A program made the position numbers and the translations under genes. Under the pieces are notes generated by a model. That model was not told the DNA's origin, did not search any database, and saw only the letters and a program-made list of their open reading frames with translations. Positions 29,716 through 41,672 of a stretch of DNA of 64,000 nucleotides are shown here, piece by piece (the first letter of the stretch is position 1; every line of letters starts with the position of its first letter). The stretch spans positions 1,550,001 to 1,614,000 of the forward strand of contig CP092781.1 in assembly GCA_022493055.1 (NCBI GenBank), written 5' to 3'. The DNA comes from Staphylococcus roterodami (GTDB lineage Bacteria > Bacillota > Bacilli > Staphylococcales > Staphylococcaceae).

Positions 29716-29905
29716 TTAGTAAATTGTTTTTTATTTGAAACATATTTCACATCAAAATCACAAAGACTTTCATATTTCGTTCTAAAAATCTCTAAATATT
29801 TTATTTAATGAGAAGAGTTGATTATATAGTGCATTTTCAATTTGAAAAACCTACACTAGGTATTATCTAACTCACCCATTAAAATAAGTCATGTGTGTTA
29901 TCAAG

Positions 29906-31252
29906 TTATACTAAAACTTCTCTATCAGATTTATTTGTTGCGAAATCTACGACTTTAATAGCTTGACCTTGATTTAACGGATAATTTGCTTGCGTTATTT
30001 TTACTTTAACAATTTGACCGATTAGTGATTCATCACCTTCAAATTGCACTTTCATATAATTATCTGCATATCCAACTAATGTACCCGAAACATCTCCCTG
30101 TTCTTCTGGAATAACCTCTAGTACATCTTGATCAAACTTAGAAGCGTATAATTTACCTAATTGATTGCTCAAAGTAATTAATTTATGAACTCGTTCGTTC
30201 TTAACTTCTTCATCAATTTGATCATCCATTCTAGCTGCTGGCGTACCAATTCTAGGTGAATATGGGAACACGTGTAATTCAGAAAACTTGTGTTTCACAA
30301 TAAAATCATATGTTTCTTGAAATTCTGCTTCAGTTTCTCCAGGGAAACCAACAATTACGTCACTTGTAACAGCCAAGTCTGGTAAAGCTTTATGCAATTT
30401 CGTTAATCTCTCTGAAAAACGTTCCATTGTATATTTACGTCTCATACGTTTTAATACGGTATCTGAACCAGATTGTAATGGAATGTGCAGATGACGCACA
30501 ACTTTCGTTGAGTGTTCTAATACATCAATCACTTCATCAGTAAGTTGACTTGCTTCAATCGATGATATACGAATTCGTTCCAATCCATTTATCGTTTCAA
30601 GGTCACGTAGCAACTGAGCTAAATTATAATCTTTTAAATCTTGGCCATATCCACCAGTATGGATACCTGTTAATACTATTTCTTTATATCCAGAATTAAC
30701 AAGTTGAGTCGCTTGCTCAACTACTTTTTCTGGGTCTCTTGAACGCATCAAACCACGTGCCCATGGAATAATACAAAATGTACAGAAATTGTTACATCCT
30801 TCTTGAATTTTTAAAGAGGCACGTGTTCTATCAGTGAAATATGGCACATCTAACTCTTCATATTTACGGTTTTTCATTATATTTCCGACACCATTGATTG
30901 GTTGTCTTTCTTTTCGGAATTCATCGATATACCCAAGAAGTTTATGTCTATCTTGTGTACCAACCACAACATCTACACCAGGAATTTCCATAATTTCAGC
31001 AGATGACGTTTGTGCATAACAACCAGTTACACAAATAACAGCATCTGGATTTTGTCTAATCGCACGTCTAATAATCTGACGACTTTTTTTATCTCCAGTA
31101 TTAGTTACTGTACAAGTATTTATCACAAATACGTCTGCATTTGTTTCAAAATCAACACGATCATAATTAGCTTCTTTAAATAATTGCCAAATCGCTTCAG
31201 TTTCATAATGGTTTACTTTACAACCTAAAGTGTGAAACGCAACTGTTGACAT
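29906..31252 (-). CDS. mtaB: tRNA t6A37 methylthiotransferase MtaB
   Basis: Radical-SAM enzyme that converts t6A37 to ms2t6A37 in ANN-decoding tRNAs. The 448 residues have an N-terminal MTTase domain with cluster cysteines (LGCKVNHYE near 11, INTCTVT near 47, CVTGCY near 80), the radical-SAM CNNFCTFC motif (about 153-160) and a C-terminal TRAM domain (about 375-440). Follows rsmE by six bases at the distal end of the heat-shock cluster. Confidence 0.94.
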   Translation of the reverse strand: MSTVAFHTLGCKVNHYETEAIWQLFKEANYDRVDFETNADVFVINTCTVTNTGDKKSRQIIRRAIRQNPDAVICVTGCYAQTSSAEIMEIPGVDVVVGTQDRHKLLGYIDEFRKERQPINGVGNIMKNRKYEELDVPYFTDRTRASLKIQEGCNNFCTFCIIPWARGLMRSRDPEKVVEQATQLVNSGYKEIVLTGIHTGGYGQDLKDYNLAQLLRDLETINGLERIRISSIEASQLTDEVIDVLEHSTKVVRHLHIPLQSGSDTVLKRMRRKYTMERFSERLTKLHKALPDLAVTSDVIVGFPGETEAEFQETYDFIVKHKFSELHVFPYSPRIGTPAARMDDQIDEEVKNERVHKLITLSNQLGKLYASKFDQDVLEVIPEEQGDVSGTLVGYADNYMKVQFEGDESLIGQIVKVKITQANYPLNQGQAIKVVDFATNKSDREVLV

Positions 31253-31258
31253 AAATAT

Positions 31259-32011
31259 TCACCCCATCAATTCTTTTTCATAACTTATTGCGCTTAAAGC
31301 GTATAATGGTGCTGTTTCTGCCCGTAAAATTCTTGGTCCAAGCCCAACTATTGTACTTGAATTATTAAATATAGCAATTTCTCTTTCTGACAAACCACCT
31401 TCAGGACCAAATATCATTAACACTTTATCCTGAGGTTTGAACTGCTGTAATGTTTGTTTGAAATTGCTCAATTCACCATCTTTAGCTTGTTCTTCGTATG
31501 CAATAAGAACATAGTCATAATTATCTATAGTATCATAAATCATGTTTAAATTCGACTCGAATTGAATAGAAGGAATTGCTAAACGATAACTCTGCTCAGC
31601 AGCTTCTTTAATAATCTTCTGCCAACGTTCTAATTTTTTAGCAACCTTTGAATCATTTAATTTAACAATTGAACGTTCCATGCTAACAGCTATAAATGAT
31701 GATGCACCTAATTCTGTAGCTTTTTGTAACAACCACTCGTATTTATCTGCTTTAATCAATCCACTGCATATTGTTACATCAACCGGCAATTCTGTATTAA
31801 TATTTTGTTTTTCAAGTAGCGATACTGTAATACCTTCATTCGATATTTCAACAATTTCACAAGTATAAACACTTTGATCTTTAAAAGTTAAAATAATTTT
31901 GTTACCAACTGAATTTCTCATTACGTTAGTAATATGATGTATATCTTCTTTTTTTGTAATAAAAAAACGCTGACTTTCATCAGCGTTTTGGTTTAAAAAA
32001 TAACGTTGCAC
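31259..32011 (-). CDS. rsmE: 16S rRNA (uracil(1498)-N3)-methyltransferase RsmE
   Basis: SPOUT-class enzyme that makes m3U1498 in 16S rRNA. Of 250 residues, an N-terminal PUA-like domain (1-70; MQRYFLNQNADESQRFFI) precedes the knotted methyltransferase domain with IFGPEGGLSEREI and LGPRILRAETAPLYAL. The frame is open to 32059, but prmA ends at 32013; the GTG at 32011, six bases after GAGTG, is the natural start and lies one base beyond the prmA stop. Confidence 0.92.
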   Translation of the reverse strand: MQRYFLNQNADESQRFFITKKEDIHHITNVMRNSVGNKIILTFKDQSVYTCEIVEISNEGITVSLLEKQNINTELPVDVTICSGLIKADKYEWLLQKATELGASSFIAVSMERSIVKLNDSKVAKKLERWQKIIKEAAEQSYRLAIPSIQFESNLNMIYDTIDNYDYVLIAYEEQAKDGELSNFKQTLQQFKPQDKVLMIFGPEGGLSEREIAIFNNSSTIVGLGPRILRAETAPLYALSAISYEKELMG

Positions 32012-32012
32012 A

Positions 32013-32951
32013 TTATTCACTCGCTTTCTGACCAACAAGACAAACCCATCCGTTGTCATGTTGTACTGAAATAATTTTAAAACCTACACGCTCCATATGT
32101 GACTGTATACCTTCATACTTCTCTTTTATAATACCAGAAGTAATAAAATATCCGCCTTCATTTAGAGTATTATAAGCATCTTCAATCATTTCATCAATAA
32201 TGTGCGCTAAAATATTTGCTATTACAATGTCAAACTTTTCAGTTTCATCTTTCAACAAATTACCTGGAACAGCTTCAATTAACGTTTCACAATGATTTCT
32301 TTTAAAGTTTTCTTTAGCTACACTAACTGCCATTTCATCAATATCTAACGCTTTAATACGTTTAACACCAATTAAGTGACTAGCTATACTTAAAATACCT
32401 GATCCTGTACCGACATCTATGACTGAATGTTTTGGTGATACATATGTTTCTATTGCTTTTAAACACATACTTGTTGTTGGGTGATCCCCTGTACCAAAAG
32501 CCATACCTGGATCTAGTTCAATACAAAGTTCATCCTCAACTTCTTTAGTGTATGTTTCCCAACTTGGTACAATGGTGAACTTTTGCGATGCTCGGAATGG
32601 ATGGAAATAATTTTTCCATTCATTCTCCCAATCAGTCTCAGCAATAACCTGCTCATTAAATTGAACAAGCTGTTGATCAAGTTCATCTATATTTAAAAGA
32701 TCATCCTTAATTTGTTGACGCAAATTTTTATCATAAGTCATTTCATTAAAATAGGCTTTTAATCTCACGCCTTTGTCCGGATAATCTTCTTTTTTTAAGG
32801 CATAAATTTCTCCGTATTTATCTTCAGGTTGATTGATTAAATCATGTGAATCTTCTATTACAACACCATTTGAACCATGATTTTCTAATATGTTTGTAGC
32901 CAATTCTACTGCTTCGTGATTAATAATAATTGAAAGCTCTGTCCAATTCAT
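32013..32951 (-). CDS. prmA: Ribosomal protein L11 methyltransferase PrmA
   Basis: Trimethylates ribosomal protein L11. The 312 residues contain an N-terminal L11-recognition ferredoxin-like domain (1-60) and a class I methyltransferase domain with [14 protein letters not shown] (about 173-186) and the catalytic VIANILAHI (about 240). Three bases separate it from dnaJ. This dnaJ-prmA-rsmE order is conserved in Firmicutes, so the ribosome-modifying enzymes share heat-shock transcription. Confidence 0.95.
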   Translation of the reverse strand: MNWTELSIIINHEAVELATNILENHGSNGVVIEDSHDLINQPEDKYGEIYALKKEDYPDKGVRLKAYFNEMTYDKNLRQQIKDDLLNIDELDQQLVQFNEQVIAETDWENEWKNYFHPFRASQKFTIVPSWETYTKEVEDELCIELDPGMAFGTGDHPTTSMCLKAIETYVSPKHSVIDVGTGSGILSIASHLIGVKRIKALDIDEMAVSVAKENFKRNHCETLIEAVPGNLLKDETEKFDIVIANILAHIIDEMIEDAYNTLNEGGYFITSGIIKEKYEGIQSHMERVGFKIISVQHDNGWVCLVGQKASE

Positions 32952-32954
32952 GCT

Positions 32955-34094
32955 TTATTCTCCCTTAAAGAATCTTTTTGCTCTATCTTTAAAATTCGAA
33001 GGTTGTTCACTAATTTCTTCGCCACTAATTTGGGCAAATTCTTTCATTAGTTCTTTTTGTTTATCATTCAACTTAGTTGGTGTAACCACTTTAATGTCTA
33101 CGTATAAGTCACCATAACCATAACCATGAACATTTTTAATACCTTTTTCTTTTAATCTGAATTGTTTACCAGTTTGTGTCCCAGCTGGAATTGTCAACAC
33201 AACTTCATTATTTAATGTAGGTATTTTAATTTCATCGCCTAAAGCTGCTTGTGGGAAACTGATATTTAATTTGTAGTAAATATCATCTCCTTCACGTTTG
33301 AAAGTTTCAGAAGGTTTAACTCTAAATACTACATACAAATCACCTGCTGGACCACCATTTACACCAGGAGAACCTTCACCAGCTAATCTAATTTGTTGTT
33401 CATTGTCAACGCCTTCAGGTACTTTAACTTCTAGTTTAACTGTTTTATTTTCAGTTCCTTTACCATGACAAGTCGGACAAGCTTCTTCAAATTCTTGACC
33501 ACTTCCATTACATTTAGGACAAACTTGTTCTGTACGTACTCTTCCTAAAATAGTATTTTGTTCAACAGCTACATGACCTGCACCGTTACAGTAGCTACAT
33601 GTCTTTTTGCTTGTGCCTGGTTTTGCACCATCACCATGACATGTTTCACAAGTTACATCTTTACGTATTGATATTTCTTTAGTTGTGCCAAATACAGCCT
33701 CTTCAAATGTAAGTGTCATCGTATATTGAAGATCATCACCTTTTTGAGGCGCATTTGGATCTCTTTGTCTGCCGCCACCGAAGAAAGAACTAAAGATATC
33801 TTCAAAGCCGCCACCGCCAAAGCCACTAAAACCGCCAAAGTCAGAGCCATTAAATCCTTGACCACCAAAACCTTGAGGACCATCGTGGCCAAATTGGTCA
33901 TAATTCGCACGTTTGTTATCATCACTTAGGACTTCATAGGCTTCAGAAATCTCTTTAAACTTTTCATCTGCACCTTCTTCTTTATTAATATCCGGATGAT
34001 ATTTTTTTGAAAGCTTTCGATACGCTTTTTTGATTTCATCTTTTGAGGCATCTTTATTTACACCCAACACCTCATAATAATCTCTTTTGGCCAC
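32955..34094 (-). CDS. dnaJ: Chaperone DnaJ
   Basis: Hsp40 co-chaperone that stimulates DnaK ATPase and holds unfolded protein. The 379 residues have a J domain with HPD (KYHPDIN, about 31-37), a Gly/Phe-rich linker (about 72-115), four CxxCxGxG zinc repeats (about 146-208) and two substrate-binding beta domains. SD GGAGAG precedes the ATG. A hairpin (34159-34195) separates it from dnaK and may lower its expression relative to DnaK. Confidence 0.98.
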   Translation of the reverse strand: MAKRDYYEVLGVNKDASKDEIKKAYRKLSKKYHPDINKEEGADEKFKEISEAYEVLSDDNKRANYDQFGHDGPQGFGGQGFNGSDFGGFSGFGGGGFEDIFSSFFGGGRQRDPNAPQKGDDLQYTMTLTFEEAVFGTTKEISIRKDVTCETCHGDGAKPGTSKKTCSYCNGAGHVAVEQNTILGRVRTEQVCPKCNGSGQEFEEACPTCHGKGTENKTVKLEVKVPEGVDNEQQIRLAGEGSPGVNGGPAGDLYVVFRVKPSETFKREGDDIYYKLNISFPQAALGDEIKIPTLNNEVVLTIPAGTQTGKQFRLKEKGIKNVHGYGYGDLYVDIKVVTPTKLNDKQKELMKEFAQISGEEISEQPSNFKDRAKRFFKGE

Positions 34095-34152
34095 AGCTAT
34101 CTCTCCTTTTCTTAATTAACTAATATAGTTTATCGTAAACCGTCTCACTATC

Positions 34153-34195
34153 CAAATAAAAAGCCAAAGCCAATGTTCTATTGACTTTGACTTTT
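34153..34195 (-). terminator. Hairpin/partial terminator between dnaK and dnaJ
   Basis: Arms 34159-34174 and 34180-34195 pair over 16 bp in minus-strand RNA (two G-U pairs) with a 5-base loop followed by a short T run. Since dnaJ has no obvious promoter of its own, it probably acts as an attenuator that sets the DnaK:DnaJ ratio. Confidence 0.72.
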
Positions 34196-34232
34196 AGATC
34201 ATAACGACACAATATTAAAATTGGGTATTTAA

Positions 34233-36098
<1,866 letters not shown>

Positions 36099-36128
36099 TT
36101 ATAGCAATGTCGTTTCGCCAATAATGCC

Positions 36129-36755
36129 TTATTGGTTTACTTTAACCATTGATGGTCTTAAAACTCTATCTTTAAGTTTATAACCTTTTTGAAGCTCTTG
36201 AGTAATCTCTCCAGATTCAAAATCTGGGTTGTTATCTTGAACTACAGCTTGGTGAATATTTGGATCAAACGTTTCACCTTCAGTTTTGATAACTTCAAGA
36301 CCATTATCTTTTAACGCGTTAATTAAACTTTCATGAACCATTTGAACACCTTTTTGAAGTGATTTAAACGTTTCATCTTCACCTTCTATTTCAAGTGCAC
36401 GTTCAATATTATCAATTGCTGGTAATATATCAGTTAACACGCGTTGCGATTGATATGTTTTATTTATTTCATTCTCTTTTTGAATTCTACGCTTATAATT
36501 TTCAAATTCTGCGTAAAGTCTTAAATATTTTTCTTCATTTTCATCTGCTAATTGTTGAAGTTCGTCAATTTTTTGATCTTTCGGATCTATTTCTTCAATA
36601 ACATTCTCGTCAGACGTTTCTTCTATTGCTTCATCTTGTAAATGACTTTTGCTTTCTTCAGTTTTTTCAACTGAATCATCGTTATTGTTCTTGACGTTTG
36701 TTTCTTCAACTGTTGATTCAGTGTTTTTCTCAACTGATTCGTCTTTATTTGTCAT
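36129..36755 (-). CDS. grpE: Nucleotide exchange factor GrpE
   Basis: Releases ADP from DnaK. The 208 residues have a long acidic disordered N-terminus (1-65, many Glu/Asp/Asn), a long dimeric coiled coil (about 70-130, [18 protein letters not shown]) and a C-terminal beta domain (about 140-208, [20 protein letters not shown]). Lies between hrcA and dnaK in the usual order. Confidence 0.97.
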   Translation of the reverse strand: MTNKDESVEKNTESTVEETNVKNNNDDSVEKTEESKSHLQDEAIEETSDENVIEEIDPKDQKIDELQQLADENEEKYLRLYAEFENYKRRIQKENEINKTYQSQRVLTDILPAIDNIERALEIEGEDETFKSLQKGVQMVHESLINALKDNGLEVIKTEGETFDPNIHQAVVQDNNPDFESGEITQELQKGYKLKDRVLRPSMVKVNQ

Positions 36756-36787
36756 TTTCTGCCCTCCAATACTCTTCTAATCCATCA

Positions 36788-37765
36788 TTACCAAATTCTA
36801 TTTAATAATTGAATGACATTTTGATAATGCATAGCTGTTGGTCCAATTATTGCAATTTGACCTTTTAACGTTTCATCAAAATGATATTGACTAGTAACAA
36901 TTGATATATCACTTAAGCTGTCATCAATTTCATTTCCAATTTTTACATTAATATTTGGTGAAGATATATCTTGCAATAATTCTGTTATTCTATTTGATTC
37001 TATATATTGTAAAATCGGTTGAATTGAAGATACATTTGTTTCATTCAATGCATCAATAAGTTTAACCTTTCCACCCATATAAATGCTATTACTTTGATTT
37101 GAAATATGGTTATTCATCGTATTCAATAATTTATTGATAAATTTTTCTTCTTGTTCTGATTGAACAAAAGACACTATTTCATCTTGATGATTACGATTAA
37201 ACTCTGTTAATTTATTCGTAACAAAATTTGAAATTGTATTTAATTTATCATTACTGAAAGGTATGTCTGAAGCAAGATGTACGTGTTCAACATGACCTGA
37301 TGAAAATACAATAACCATAATTACTAAATTAGGATTAGCACGAATCAAATGCACGTTATTGATAATATCTTGTTTATGATTTGGATGAACAACTAAAGTT
37401 GTATATTGAGATATATTTGATAATTCATCTGCAAAATAGCTCAATGCAGAAGATACATCATATTGATTCTCAACTAACAATTGATTTAATCGTCTTAATT
37501 TATTTGTTTTTTGATGAGATGTTTGTTCAAGTAAACGATTGACATAATACCTAAAACCTAATTGTGATGGTGAACGACCTGAAGAACTATGTGTTTTTTC
37601 GATATAGTTTAAATCTTCAAGTTGCTTCATCTCATTTCTAATCGTAGCGGGGCTTACATTTAAGTTATGCCGCTCAATTAGTGTTTTAGAACCAACGGGT
37701 TGACCAAAATCAACATAATCCTCAACAATTGCGTTTAATATACTCAATTGCCTATCTGTAATCAT
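36788..37765 (-). CDS. hrcA: Heat-inducible repressor HrcA
   Basis: Repressor that binds CIRCE and is kept active by GroEL. The 325 residues have an N-terminal winged helix ([19 protein letters not shown], with [21 protein letters not shown] as recognition part), a GAF-like middle and a dimerisation domain. An earlier ATG at 37789 is in frame but sits inside the CIRCE element; GAGGTGG five bases before the ATG at 37765 sets the start. First gene of the operon it represses. Confidence 0.97.
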   Translation of the reverse strand: MITDRQLSILNAIVEDYVDFGQPVGSKTLIERHNLNVSPATIRNEMKQLEDLNYIEKTHSSSGRSPSQLGFRYYVNRLLEQTSHQKTNKLRRLNQLLVENQYDVSSALSYFADELSNISQYTTLVVHPNHKQDIINNVHLIRANPNLVIMVIVFSSGHVEHVHLASDIPFSNDKLNTISNFVTNKLTEFNRNHQDEIVSFVQSEQEEKFINKLLNTMNNHISNQSNSIYMGGKVKLIDALNETNVSSIQPILQYIESNRITELLQDISSPNINVKIGNEIDDSLSDISIVTSQYHFDETLKGQIAIIGPTAMHYQNVIQLLNRIW

Positions 37766-37778
37766 GTTTTCCACCTCA

Positions 37779-37805
37779 TTAGCACTCACTTATCTCAAGT
37801 GCTAA
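37779..37805. promoter_or_regulatory. CIRCE element (HrcA operator)
   Basis: TTAGCACTC-N9-AAGTGCTAA; the standard element is TTAGCACTC-N9-GAGTGCTAA, so only one base deviates. It lies between the TATAAT-like region (37807-37812) and the hrcA start and would be part of the transcribed leader. Confidence 0.95.
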
Positions 37806-37822
37806 TTATAATTTAACAAATT

Positions 37823-37839
37823 GGTCAAAGTAAGTCAAT
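37823..37839 (+). promoter_or_regulatory. CtsR operator
   Basis: GGTCAAA-GTA-AGTCAAT fits the CtsR heptad consensus (A/G)GTCAAA-NAN-(A/G)GTCAAA with a single mismatch in the last base and one in the spacer. It covers the -35 area of the hrcA promoter. Dual HrcA/CtsR control of the dnaK operon is known in S. aureus. Confidence 0.85.
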
Positions 37840-37866
37840 GTTAAAGGCTCGAAATTTCAAATTTTT

Positions 37867-38991
37867 TTAATCATTTATAAGAAAAGCTTCAAAAACCTCA
37901 TTGCCAATGACTTTTCCACGTGCTGATAATGCAATTGAATCACTTTTTTCTATTAACAATTGTCTATTTTTTAAGTCTTCTATCGTTTGACCAAAGACAT
38001 TTTCAATTGGTTGGTCAAATTTATTTTTAAACCTTTGTCTATTTACACCTTCATTCAAACGCAATCCTAAAAACATTTCTTCTTCCATACGTTCCGTTAA
38101 AGTAGGTTTATTTGACACTAAAATCGCTTTATTCTCTTTATTAATCGCTTTAATATAATGATTTACAGGATTAATGTTAGTATAACGAACACCGTCTACA
38201 TATCCACTTGCACCTGCACCAAATCCATAATACTCTTCATTTAACCAATAAACTTTATTATGTTCCGATTCATGATTATCTAATGAAAAGTTAGATATTT
38301 CATATTGATGAAATGGGGAGCGTTCAATTTTAGACATCAATAACTGATACATATCCGCACCTAAATCTTCATTTGGTAGTTTAAGAAGTCCTTTTCTATA
38401 CATATTATAAAATTGTGTTTTAGGTTCTAGTATCAATCCATAACTAGATATATGTTGTATATCCATAGTAAGTGCTTGATTTAAACTTTGCTCAAAGTCT
38501 TCAATTGATTGTTTAGGTAAATGGTACATTAAATCTAAACTAATTGATTGTATACCTGCATTTTTCGCATTTAACACTGAAGTGTAAATATCTTCAGTGT
38601 TATGTGTTCTTCCTAGAATTGATAATAATTCAGGTTTAAAAGTTTGTACGCCCATCGAGATTCTGTTCACACCGTATTTTTCTAATAATTGAACTTTATC
38701 TTTCGTTAATTCGTCAGGATTTGCTTCAAACGTATATTCACCTGTAATAGTAAAAATGTCCTGTATAGCTATTAAAAGCCTTTCTAGTTGCTCAATTGAC
38801 AAAGCCGTTGGTGTCCCTCCACCAACATACATCGTTCTTAAATTTTTATATGTTGCTGTAGACATTTCCTTTATTAATGCATCTAAGTATTCATCTACTG
38901 GTTGGTTCTGTATAAAATATTTATTAAAATCACAATATGTACATATCCTTACACAGAAAGGAATATGTATATATGCACTCTTTACTGTCAT
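37867..38991 (-). CDS. hemW: Heme chaperone/HemN-like radical-SAM protein HemW
   Basis: Radical-SAM protein of the HemW group, thought to hand heme to target proteins rather than act as coproporphyrinogen oxidase. The 374 residues start MTVKSAYIHIPFC and contain the cluster motif CVRICTYC followed by DF (about 15-24) and a HemN C-domain. Classical HemN has an extra cysteine after the CxxxCxxC motif; here it is Asp-Phe, supporting HemW. GTGGGG seven bases before the ATG at 38991 favours that start over the GTG two codons upstream. Directly upstream of hrcA, same strand. Confidence 0.92.
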   Translation of the reverse strand: MTVKSAYIHIPFCVRICTYCDFNKYFIQNQPVDEYLDALIKEMSTATYKNLRTMYVGGGTPTALSIEQLERLLIAIQDIFTITGEYTFEANPDELTKDKVQLLEKYGVNRISMGVQTFKPELLSILGRTHNTEDIYTSVLNAKNAGIQSISLDLMYHLPKQSIEDFEQSLNQALTMDIQHISSYGLILEPKTQFYNMYRKGLLKLPNEDLGADMYQLLMSKIERSPFHQYEISNFSLDNHESEHNKVYWLNEEYYGFGAGASGYVDGVRYTNINPVNHYIKAINKENKAILVSNKPTLTERMEEEMFLGLRLNEGVNRQRFKNKFDQPIENVFGQTIEDLKNRQLLIEKSDSIALSARGKVIGNEVFEAFLIND

Positions 38992-39124
38992 ATTCACGCC
39001 CCACTTTTTATACTGGAATTCCTACGGCTATATCAACTTGAATAATTTCAGGTGTTCATATTGATCTTCCACTATTGATTAAATCGTAATTTTACAACAC
39101 TTTTTCTTAGTAAGTGCAAAGATT

Positions 39125-39154
39125 AGAGTCTGAAACACTTATGTCCCAGACCCT
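39125..39154 (-). terminator. Weak hairpin after lepA
   Basis: 39125-39132 and 39147-39154 form an 8-bp stem in minus-strand RNA (one G-U) with a 14-base loop; the following T content is poor. Its sequence (GGGACATAAGT) recalls the end of the 159-bp repeats at 52488 and 60054. Confidence 0.4.
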
Positions 39155-39203
39155 CAATTTAACTATTCAACTTTTGTAATTAAAAATAAGAGCTTGTTAA
39201 ATT

Positions 39204-41027
39204 TTACTCATCATCCATTTTTAATACGGCTAAGAAAGCATCTTGTGGTATCTCTACATTACCAACTGCTTTCATTTTAGCTTTACCAGCTTTTTGTTTT
39301 TCAAGTAATTTACGTTTACGGCTTATGTCACCACCATAACATTTAGCTAAAACGTTTTTACCCATTGATTTAATATTCGTACGTGCAACTATTTTTTGTC
39401 CTATTGCCGCTTGAACAGGTACTTCAAATTGTTGTCTCGGAATTAGTGTTTTAAGCTTTTCTACTAATGCTTTACCACGTTCATATGCAAAATCTCTATG
39501 GACTATAAAACTTAATGCATCTACTTTATCACCATTTAATAAAATGTCCATTTTAACTAAATTACTTTCTTTATTTTCGATAAACTCATAGTCAAATGAT
39601 GCATAACCTTTAGTATTAGATTTGAGTTGATCAAAGAAATCAAATACTACTTCTGCTAGTGGCAATTCATAAACAATATTTACACGAATATCATCTAAAT
39701 AATCCATATTTATAAATTGACCACGCTTACGTTGACATAATTCCATTACAGCACCGACATAGTCGTTTGGAACCATCATTGTCGCGCGAACGTATGGTTC
39801 AAATATTTTTTCGATTTTATCACGATCAGGCATTTGCGCAGGATTATCCACTGTCACTTCGGAACCATCTCTTAAGATACATTGATAAATTACAGATGGT
39901 GCTGTAGCAATTAACTCAATACCAAATTCTCTCTCGATACGCTCTTGAATAATTTCCATATGCAACATACCTAAAAATCCAGTTCTATAACCAAATCCTA
40001 AAGCTTGTGATGATTCTGGTTCAAATTCTAACGAAGCATCATTTAATTGTAATTTTTCTAATGCTTCTCTTAAGTCATTATAGTTTTTATTATCGATTGG
40101 GAATAAACCACAATATACCATTGGGTTCATTTTCTTGTACCCTTGTAATGGTTCTGATGCAGGTCTACTTGCCAATGTGATAGTGTCACCAACCCTTGAA
40201 TCATCAACATTTTTAATACTAGCAATAATGTAACCTACATCTCCAACTGTTAATTCGTCGACTGGCAGCTGTTTGGGTGTATTGATACCCACTTCTGTTA
40301 CTTCGAATTCTTTACCTGTTGCCATCATTCGAATTTTATCACCAGCTTTTACTACACCATCAACAACTCTTATTGAAGAGATTACACCTCTATACGGATC
40401 ATATTCCGAGTCGAATATTAATGCTTTTAACGGTGCTTCTGGATCACCATCTGGTGCAGGAACAACTTCAACTATTTTTTCAAGTATTTCTTCAATACCA
40501 ATATTTGATTTAGCACTTGCCAAAACGACATCATCTTGATCTAAACCAATCATGTCTTCAATTTCTTGTTTAACACGTTCTGGTTCAGCTGCAGGTAAAT
40601 CAATTTTATTAATAACAGGTAATAGCTCTAATTCATTATCTAAAGCTAAATAAACATTTGCTAATGTTTGTGCTTCAATACCTTGGGCAGCATCAACCAC
40701 TAAGATAGCACCTTCACAAGCAGCTAATGAACGTGACACCTCATATGTAAAATCGACATGCCCAGGAGTATCAATTAAATGAAATGTATAAGTTTCTCCA
40801 TCTTTTGCCTCATACTTTAGACGAACTGCATTTAATTTAATTGTAATACCACGTTCTCTTTCTAAATCCATAGAGTCTAAAAGCTGATCTTGCATATCTC
40901 TTGTTTCAACTGATTTTGTATTTTCTAATATTCTATCAGCTAGTGTAGATTTACCGTGGTCAATATGTGCTATTATTGAGAAATTCCTTATATTCTCTCT
41001 TCTTTTTAAGCGTTGCTCTTTATCCAT
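39204..41027 (-). CDS. lepA: Elongation factor 4 (LepA)
   Basis: Translational GTPase acting on stalled or assembling ribosomes. The 607 residues have an EF-G-like G domain with [10 protein letters not shown] (about 19-28), DTPGHVDF and NKIDLP, domains II, III and V, and the unique C-terminal domain with [20 protein letters not shown] (about 562-581). GGATAA precedes the ATG. Upstream of hemW, typical of Firmicutes. Confidence 0.98.
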   Translation of the reverse strand: MDKEQRLKRRENIRNFSIIAHIDHGKSTLADRILENTKSVETRDMQDQLLDSMDLERERGITIKLNAVRLKYEAKDGETYTFHLIDTPGHVDFTYEVSRSLAACEGAILVVDAAQGIEAQTLANVYLALDNELELLPVINKIDLPAAEPERVKQEIEDMIGLDQDDVVLASAKSNIGIEEILEKIVEVVPAPDGDPEAPLKALIFDSEYDPYRGVISSIRVVDGVVKAGDKIRMMATGKEFEVTEVGINTPKQLPVDELTVGDVGYIIASIKNVDDSRVGDTITLASRPASEPLQGYKKMNPMVYCGLFPIDNKNYNDLREALEKLQLNDASLEFEPESSQALGFGYRTGFLGMLHMEIIQERIEREFGIELIATAPSVIYQCILRDGSEVTVDNPAQMPDRDKIEKIFEPYVRATMMVPNDYVGAVMELCQRKRGQFINMDYLDDIRVNIVYELPLAEVVFDFFDQLKSNTKGYASFDYEFIENKESNLVKMDILLNGDKVDALSFIVHRDFAYERGKALVEKLKTLIPRQQFEVPVQAAIGQKIVARTNIKSMGKNVLAKCYGGDISRKRKLLEKQKAGKAKMKAVGNVEIPQDAFLAVLKMDDE

Positions 41028-41372
41028 TTTATCCTTCTCACTTTCATAAAATAAACCCGTATTATCATTCGTATCTTTGATATAATAACGTTTTTAAAAG
41101 GTAAATGCAAACGCCATAATCAACGATGAACTATGATTTTAAAACAATCTTTATTTATATACCTACTTACGATATGTTAATATTAAAGTTACGTACTTAT
41201 AATTATAAAACGTATTGATTGTGTTTCCAACACAATTTATTGAATCAAGTAAAATTTAAGCTAACCCCATCAAATAAATGATTGCACAAAGGTTAGACTT
41301 TTGTTAAAATATTTCTTGTTGTAATCAAATAAAAATTTGATAAGATGAACTCACTTTTAGGAGGTGACAGAA
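41028..41372. other. Divergent intergenic region lepA-rpsT
   Basis: AT-rich spacer with a perfect short inverted repeat, ATTGTGTT-TCC-AACACAAT (41218-41236), a CTAACC...GGTTAG pair (about 41261-41296) and the rpsT promoter. lepA must be started from the left part (41035-41100), where I see only weak -10-like sequences. No ORF can be supported. Confidence 0.55.
41319..41346 (+). promoter_or_regulatory. Probable rpsT promoter
   Basis: TTGTAA (41319-41324), 16-base spacer, TAAGAT (41341-41346); a short leader of about 20 bases would include AGGAGGTGA. Confidence 0.45.
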
Positions 41373-41624
41373 ATGGCAAATATCAAATCTGCAATTAAAC
41401 GTGTGAAAACAACTGAAAAAGCTGAAGCACGCAACATTTCACAAAAGAGTGCTATGCGTACTGCAGTGAAAAACGCAAAAACAGCTGTTTCAAATAACGC
41501 TGATAATAAAAATGAATTAGTAAGCTTAGCAGTTAAGTTAGTTGACAAAGCTGCTCAAAGTAATTTAATACATTCAAACAAAGCTGACCGTATTAAATCA
41601 CAATTAATGACTGCAAATAAATAA
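41373..41624 (+). CDS. rpsT: 30S ribosomal protein S20
   Basis: 83-residue basic helical protein (MANIKSAIKRVKTTEKAEAR) binding 16S rRNA. The frame opens at a GTG at 41364, but that lies within the AGGAGGTGA Shine-Dalgarno, so the ATG at 41373 is the start. Plus strand, monocistronic, ending in a clear terminator shared with holA. Confidence 0.97.
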   Translation: MANIKSAIKRVKTTEKAEARNISQKSAMRTAVKNAKTAVSNNADNKNELVSLAVKLVDKAAQSNLIHSNKADRIKSQLMTANK

Positions 41625-41633
41625 TCTTTTTAA

Positions 41634-41665
41634 ATAAAAGTTCAAGCGTATGCTTGAACTTTTAT
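41634..41665. terminator. Bidirectional terminator rpsT/holA
   Basis: AAAAGTTCAAGC and GCTTGAACTTTT form a 12-bp stem with a 4-base loop and A/T runs both sides, between the convergent rpsT and holA genes. Confidence 0.92.
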
Positions 41666-41672
41666 TTTTATG

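Noticed and set aside
37766..37789. Upstream ATG of hrcA (37789)
   Set aside because: It lies inside CIRCE and lacks an RBS; the ATG at 37765 has GAGGTGG at proper distance.
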